Source: Homoserinimonas aerilata
GTDB lineage: Bacteria > Actinomycetota > Actinomycetes > Actinomycetales > Microbacteriaceae
NCBI RefSeq assembly: GCF_006716125.1
Contig: NZ_VFOM01000001.1
Span: forward strand, 1,178,001-1,242,000
Reading direction: 5' to 3'
Length of the DNA stretch: 64,000 bases
The position numbers and the translations under genes are program-made. Within the stretch, counting starts at the first letter, position 1. The number at the start of each line of letters is the position of its first letter. The notes beneath the pieces are model-generated. The model had not been told where the DNA came from. It was given only the letters and a program-made list of their open reading frames with translations, and did not search any database. This document shows positions 60,736-64,000 of the stretch, piece after piece.

Positions 60736-61590
60736 CTACGCGGGGCTTCCGCCGCGACCGTCAGCCTTGCCGCCGTCGCGCTTGCGCAGGTACTTCTCGA
60801 ACTCCTGGGCAATGGCCTCACCGCTCGCCTCGGGCGAGTCGACCGTGTCGCGCGCCTGCTCGAGCTGGTGGATGTACGAGGCCATGTCTTCGTCGTCACC
60901 GGCGAGCGTGTCGATGCTGGCCTCCCAGGTGCTGGCCTGCTCCTCGAGGTCGCCGCGGGGGATGACGACGCCGACGACCTCCTCCAGCTTCTCGATGAGC
61001 GCGAGGGTCGCCTTGGGCGAGGGAACGCTGTGCACGTAGTGGGGAACGGATGCCCAGATCGACACCGTCTCCACTCCGATGTTCTCGGCCGCCTCGGCGA
61101 GCACGCTGAGAATGCCGACCGGCCCTTCGTATTGGCTGCGCTCCAGTTCGAGCTCCCTGCGCACCTCGTCGTTGTCGCTTGTGAGAAAGACGGAGATGGG
61201 CCGGGTGTGCGGCACATCGGCGAGCATTGCACCCAGGAATACGACGCCGGTGATGTCGCGATCCTCGATGATCTCGATGATCTCTGCCGCGAAGCTCTTC
61301 CAGTTGCGGGACGGTTCGGTGCCGAGCATCAGGAACAGTTCGCCGTCGGCGACGGGGCCGAACACGGTCACGCCCGGCCAGACGAGCAGCCGGTTGCCCT
61401 CCTCGTCGAGGGTCGCGGTCGGCCTGTTGAACTGGTAGTCGAAGTAGACCTCGGGGTCGATCTCGGCGATCGGATAGACGTCGAGCAGTTCTTTGAGCGC
61501 GACGACGGCTCCGCTTGCCGCGTCGCCCGCATCGTTCCAGCCCTCGAACGCGACGACGAGCAGTCGTCCGTTCAGGATTCCGTCTGGCAC
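60736..61590 (-). CDS. PAC2-family protein
   Basis: PAC2-fold protein of 284 residues. The N-terminal MPDGILNGRLLVVAFEGWND and the central GVVFLGAMLADVPHTRP with VSIWASVPHYV are family markers; PAC2 proteins include proteasome-assembly chaperones in eukaryotes and uncharacterised proteins in actinobacteria. The C terminus is an acidic helix. The GTG at 61590 has AGAGGAA upstream and starts the homology; an ATG at 61689 in the same frame adds a non-conserved segment. TATCCT at 61635-61630 may be its -10. Confidence 0.85.
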   Translation of the reverse strand: MPDGILNGRLLVVAFEGWNDAGDAASGAVVALKELLDVYPIAEIDPEVYFDYQFNRPTATLDEEGNRLLVWPGVTVFGPVADGELFLMLGTEPSRNWKSFAAEIIEIIEDRDITGVVFLGAMLADVPHTRPISVFLTSDNDEVRRELELERSQYEGPVGILSVLAEAAENIGVETVSIWASVPHYVHSVPSPKATLALIEKLEEVVGVVIPRGDLEEQASTWEASIDTLAGDDEDMASYIHQLEQARDTVDSPEASGEAIAQEFEKYLRKRDGGKADGRGGSPA

Positions 61591-61629
61591 GTGGTGTTCC
61601 TCTGTTCCGTCGATTTCTCGCTTCGTCCA

Positions 61630-61635
61630 AGGATA
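61630..61635 (-). promoter_or_regulatory. Candidate -10 element for the PAC2 gene
   Basis: TATCCT on the minus strand, predicting a leader of about 35 bases that carries the AGAGGAA ribosome binding site. Confidence 0.4.
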
Positions 61636-61749
61636 GTTCGCCGGGGCCGACGCATCCGGTTGGCGCCGATGCTCGTGCCCCGATTCCACGAACAGCGAAC
61701 AGCGCGCGGCGTGGTTGGCCCGTTCGGCGGCGGCTCATCCGGCCTCCCG

Positions 61750-61755
61750 TAGAAT
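61750..61755 (+). promoter_or_regulatory. Leaderless -10 element for the HAD phosphatase gene
   Basis: TAGAAT, seven bases (CGACCGT), then the GTG at 61763. A GTG two bases earlier is followed at once by a stop, so 61763 is the start. Confidence 0.5.
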
Positions 61756-61762
61756 CGACCGT

Positions 61763-62500
61763 GTGATTTCTTTCGCCACTTCCTCTGATCGAGCAGCCCT
61801 CGAGCCCGTCCTTCCCGCCGGTGTCCTGTGGGACATGGACGGCACGATCGTCGACACCGAGCCGTACTGGATGCTCGCCGAGGAGGAGCTGGTCGCCGAG
61901 TTCGGCGTCAGCTGGACCCATGAGGATTCCCTCGAGATCGTCGGCGCCTCGCTGAGCCATGCCGCCCGCACCTTCCAGGGCAGGGGAGTGGATCTCCCAG
62001 AAGACGAGATCATCGCGCGCCTGAGCAATCGGGTGATCGAGCAGATCCGGGTCGAGGTTCCGTGGCGGCCCGGCGCGCGCGAGCTTCTCGCCGAGCTGAA
62101 GGACGCGGGCATCCCGGCCGCGCTCGTCACCATGTCGTACCGCGCGATGGCCGAGATGGTGGTGGATGCGATCGGTTCGGATGTCTTCGCCGCGCTGATC
62201 ACAGGAGATTCCGTCACACACGGCAAGCCGCATCCGGAGCCCTACCTGCTCGGCGCGGCTGCGCTCGGCGTCGACGTGGCCGACTGCATCGCCATCGAGG
62301 ATTCGCGCACGGGCGTGGCCTCGGCCGTCGCATCCGGGGCCGTCACCATCGGCGTGCCGCTTCATGTCGAGTTGCCGCCGAGCAGCGAGTACACGCTCTG
62401 GGAGTCACTCGCCGGTGCCACGGTGGCCGATCTGCGCGCTGTCGTCGAGGCGCGGCGCGCGCCTGTCGAGCAGGATGCCGCGGCCGGAGCAGGCGCATGA
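61763..62500 (+). CDS. HAD-family phosphatase (beta-phosphoglucomutase-like)
   Basis: HAD hydrolase of 245 residues with a C1 cap. Motif I is VLWDMDGTIVDTEPYW, motif II is AALVTMSYRAMAEMV, motif III Lys is in HGKPHPEPYLLGA, and motif IV is CIAIEDSRTGVASAVASGA. It resembles the GS1/beta-phosphoglucomutase-like phosphatases that dephosphorylate sugar phosphates or nucleotides. Its TGA overlaps the trmI ATG by four bases. The GTG start follows a TAGAAT hexamer by seven bases. Confidence 0.88.
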   Translation: MISFATSSDRAALEPVLPAGVLWDMDGTIVDTEPYWMLAEEELVAEFGVSWTHEDSLEIVGASLSHAARTFQGRGVDLPEDEIIARLSNRVIEQIRVEVPWRPGARELLAELKDAGIPAALVTMSYRAMAEMVVDAIGSDVFAALITGDSVTHGKPHPEPYLLGAAALGVDVADCIAIEDSRTGVASAVASGAVTIGVPLHVELPPSSEYTLWESLAGATVADLRAVVEARRAPVEQDAAAGAGA

Positions 62501-63513
62501 CCGCCAAACAGAGCGGGCCGTTCCGGGCGGGCGACAAGGTCCAGCTGACGGGGCCGAAGGCGCGACTGCACACGATCATCCTGGAGCCGGGCAAGGTCTT
62601 CCACAGCCACAGGGGCACCATCGACCACGATGCGCTCGTGGGGCTGCCCGACGGCTCGGTCGTCTCGAACTCCTCGGGCGATGAGTATCTGGCGCTTCGC
62701 CCGCTGCTGAACGACTTCGTCATGTCGATGCCGCGTGGCGCGGCGATCATCTACCCGAAGGATGCCGCACAGATTCTGGCGCTCGGCGACATCTTCCCGG
62801 GGGCGACGGTCGTGGAGGCCGGCGTCGGCTCGGGCGCGTTGAGCCTGTGGCTGCTGCGTGGCCTCGGGCCGGAGGGCCGCCTGATGTCGTTCGAACGCCG
62901 TGAGGAGTTCGCCGAGATCGCACGCGGCAACGTCACGAGCTTTCTGGGCGAGGAGCCCGCGAACTGGTCGGTGACGGTGGGCGACCTCGTGGAGTCGCTG
63001 CCGACCGTTGCCGAGGAGGGCACCGTCGACCGCGTGGTCCTCGACATGCTGGCGCCGTGGGAGTGCCTCGAGGTGTGCGCGACGGCGCTCCGCTCCGGCG
63101 GTGTGCTGCTCTGCTACATCGCGACGGTCACCCAGCTCTCCCGTGTCGCCGAGGCGATCAGGGCGACCGGGCTGTTCACCGACCCGCAGTCATCCGAGAC
63201 GATGGTCCGCGGATGGCACGTCGAGGGTCTCGCGGTTCGCCCCGATCACCGCATGGTCGCCCACACGGGCTTCCTGCTCACGGCTCGCCGCCTCGCGCCC
63301 GACACGATTCTGCCTCAGCTCAAGCGGAGGGCGTCGAAGACCGAGTTCAGCGACGAGGATGTCGAGCTGTGGACTCCGGGTGCCCTCGGCGAGCGTGCCG
63401 GCAGCCCGAAGAAGCTGCGCAAGACGGTTCGCGTGGCTGCGGCGGGTGCCGCCCATGCCATCGCCGCCAACAGCGAGACGGATGCGGAGGGCGACGATGT
63501 CGTCAGTGACTAG
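62497..63513 (+). CDS. trmI: tRNA (adenine-58-N1)-methyltransferase
   Basis: TrmI of 338 residues. The N-terminal OB-like domain has PFRAGDKVQLTGPKARLHTI and TIDHDALVGLPDGSVV; the SAM-binding motif is VVEAGVGSGALSLWLLRGLG, with the acidic motif SFERREEFAEIA and VDRVVLDMLAPWECLE. It methylates A58 in the T loop of tRNA. The C-terminal 50 residues are charged. The frame is open from 62062, but the ATG overlapping the HAD stop begins the homology. Its TAG stop starts the -10 element of the FKBP gene. Confidence 0.93.
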   Translation: MTAKQSGPFRAGDKVQLTGPKARLHTIILEPGKVFHSHRGTIDHDALVGLPDGSVVSNSSGDEYLALRPLLNDFVMSMPRGAAIIYPKDAAQILALGDIFPGATVVEAGVGSGALSLWLLRGLGPEGRLMSFERREEFAEIARGNVTSFLGEEPANWSVTVGDLVESLPTVAEEGTVDRVVLDMLAPWECLEVCATALRSGGVLLCYIATVTQLSRVAEAIRATGLFTDPQSSETMVRGWHVEGLAVRPDHRMVAHTGFLLTARRLAPDTILPQLKRRASKTEFSDEDVELWTPGALGERAGSPKKLRKTVRVAAAGAAHAIAANSETDAEGDDVVSD

Positions 63514-63516
63514 AAT
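63511..63516 (+). promoter_or_regulatory. -10 element for the FKBP gene built on the trmI stop codon
   Basis: TAGAAT begins with the TAG stop of trmI. It predicts a short leader of about 13 bases to the ATG at 63536, or 28 bases to the GTG at 63551, which has AAGAGGA in front. Confidence 0.45.
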
Positions 63517-63535
63517 TGCGGCATCCCCGCAGGTA

Positions 63536-64000
63536 ATGAAAAGAGGATTCGTGCGCAAGCTTCCAGCGCTTCTCGTCGTGGCCGCCCTGCTGCCCGCTCT
63601 CGCGGCATGCTCGGCCTCTCCCCGGGAGGAGTACCCTTCGGGCGACGCCTCGTCGGTGGTGACCGCGTCGGGAGACTTCGGGGCGCAGCCGGTCGTCGAC
63701 ATGCCGACGCCTGTCATCGCTCATGAGACCCAGGTCTCCGTCCTCATCGACGGCGACGGCGAGGTCCTCAGCGACGGCCAGCCTGTTCTCATCGAGGCGA
63801 CGATCCTCAACGGCGGAACCGGCGAGGTGCTGCAGCAGAGCGGCTACGCCGGCGAGAGGAGCGGCGTTCTGCTCACGGTCGGCTCGAATGCGCTGCCGCC
63901 TGTGACGGAGGCCCTCAAGGGTGTGACCGTGGGTTCGCGCATCGTCGTCGTCGGCACGGCCGCCGACACGCATGGCGGCCAGGCCGTCCCCGATTCCGGC
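63536..64000 (+). CDS. FKBP-type peptidyl-prolyl isomerase lipoprotein (partial)
   Basis: First 155 codons of a lipoprotein that runs off the window. The signal peptide ends in LAAC with Cys25 as the lipid-modified residue, followed by a disordered linker and the start of a repeated FKBP-like domain (VLIDGDGEVLSDGQPVLIEA, SNALPPVTEALKGVTVGSRI). Such proteins usually carry two FKBP domains and may assist folding outside the membrane. ATG at 63536 and GTG at 63551 are both possible starts; the longer is listed. Confidence 0.8.
   Translation, partial: MKRGFVRKLPALLVVAALLPALAACSASPREEYPSGDASSVVTASGDFGAQPVVDMPTPVIAHETQVSVLIDGDGEVLSDGQPVLIEATILNGGTGEVLQQSGYAGERSGVLLTVGSNALPPVTEALKGVTVGSRIVVVGTAADTHGGQAVPDSG

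Overview
The window reads as ordinary chromosome of a GC-rich actinobacterium, most likely a member of the Microbacteriaceae. The evidence is a mycothiol-synthesis ligase (MshC), the coproporphyrin-type heme pathway with HemQ, a GlgC/GlgM-type alpha-glucan pair with TreS, a SUF operon containing a Rieske-like ferredoxin, GTG and TTG starts, and many apparently leaderless genes. The family assignment is inference from gene content and order. No prophage, insertion sequence, CRISPR array or rRNA was seen.

Layout: 0-1.7 kb, end of a SUF Fe-S operon (sufD, Rieske protein, sufC, sufT). 1.7-6.4 kb, bioY, an ABC-F factor, SURF1 with two small genes, and a FabG-type reductase. 6.4-13.4 kb, serB, glgC/glgM, an ABC ATPase, ribosomal protein L31B, an exonuclease and treS. 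13.5-20.6 kb, hydrolase, glycosyltransferase, phosphatase, sirtuin, RNA methyltransferase, D,D-carboxypeptidase and fatty acid desaturase. 20.6-25.8 kb, a ROK-regulated sugar ABC operon. 26.1-29.3 kb, SGNH hydrolase, GlsB-like protein and SF2 helicase. 29.3-39.0 kb, a complete glutamyl-tRNA-to-heme set (hemA, E, cgoX, Q, H, C, D, B, L). 39.0-42.2 kb, an HTH-less LysR-like protein, two genes sharing a repeated PPxWL module, a 37-residue lysine-rich protein, a HAD hydrolase and a DHFR-like reductase. 42.3-48.6 kb, secreted M28 peptidase, YitT protein, HxlR regulator with flavin oxidoreductase, and UbiB kinase with PadR regulator. 48.8-51.7 kb, small membrane proteins, a frameshifted small gene and a DMT transporter. 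52.0-56.9 kb, a phosphonate transporter (phnD, phnC, fused phnE) with an FAD amine oxidase. 57.0-64.0 kb, tRNA-Leu(GAG), M20 peptidase, uppP, mshC, PAC2 protein, HAD phosphatase, trmI and a partial FKBP lipoprotein.

The main cross-cutting signal is regulatory. About twenty genes have a TAnnnT hexamer 6-8 bases before their ATG or GTG and no ribosome binding site, as expected for leaderless mRNAs. In four places the TAG stop codon of the upstream gene forms the first three bases of that hexamer. In three divergent gene pairs the two -10 elements overlap. Other points of interest are a 37-residue PPxWL module present three times in two neighbouring genes, two near-identical operators on the sugar operon promoter, a YodB-like box at the HxlR gene, and an aminophosphonate-type import and oxidation operon with a double-domain PhnE.

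All calls come from reading the sequence; no database search was possible.
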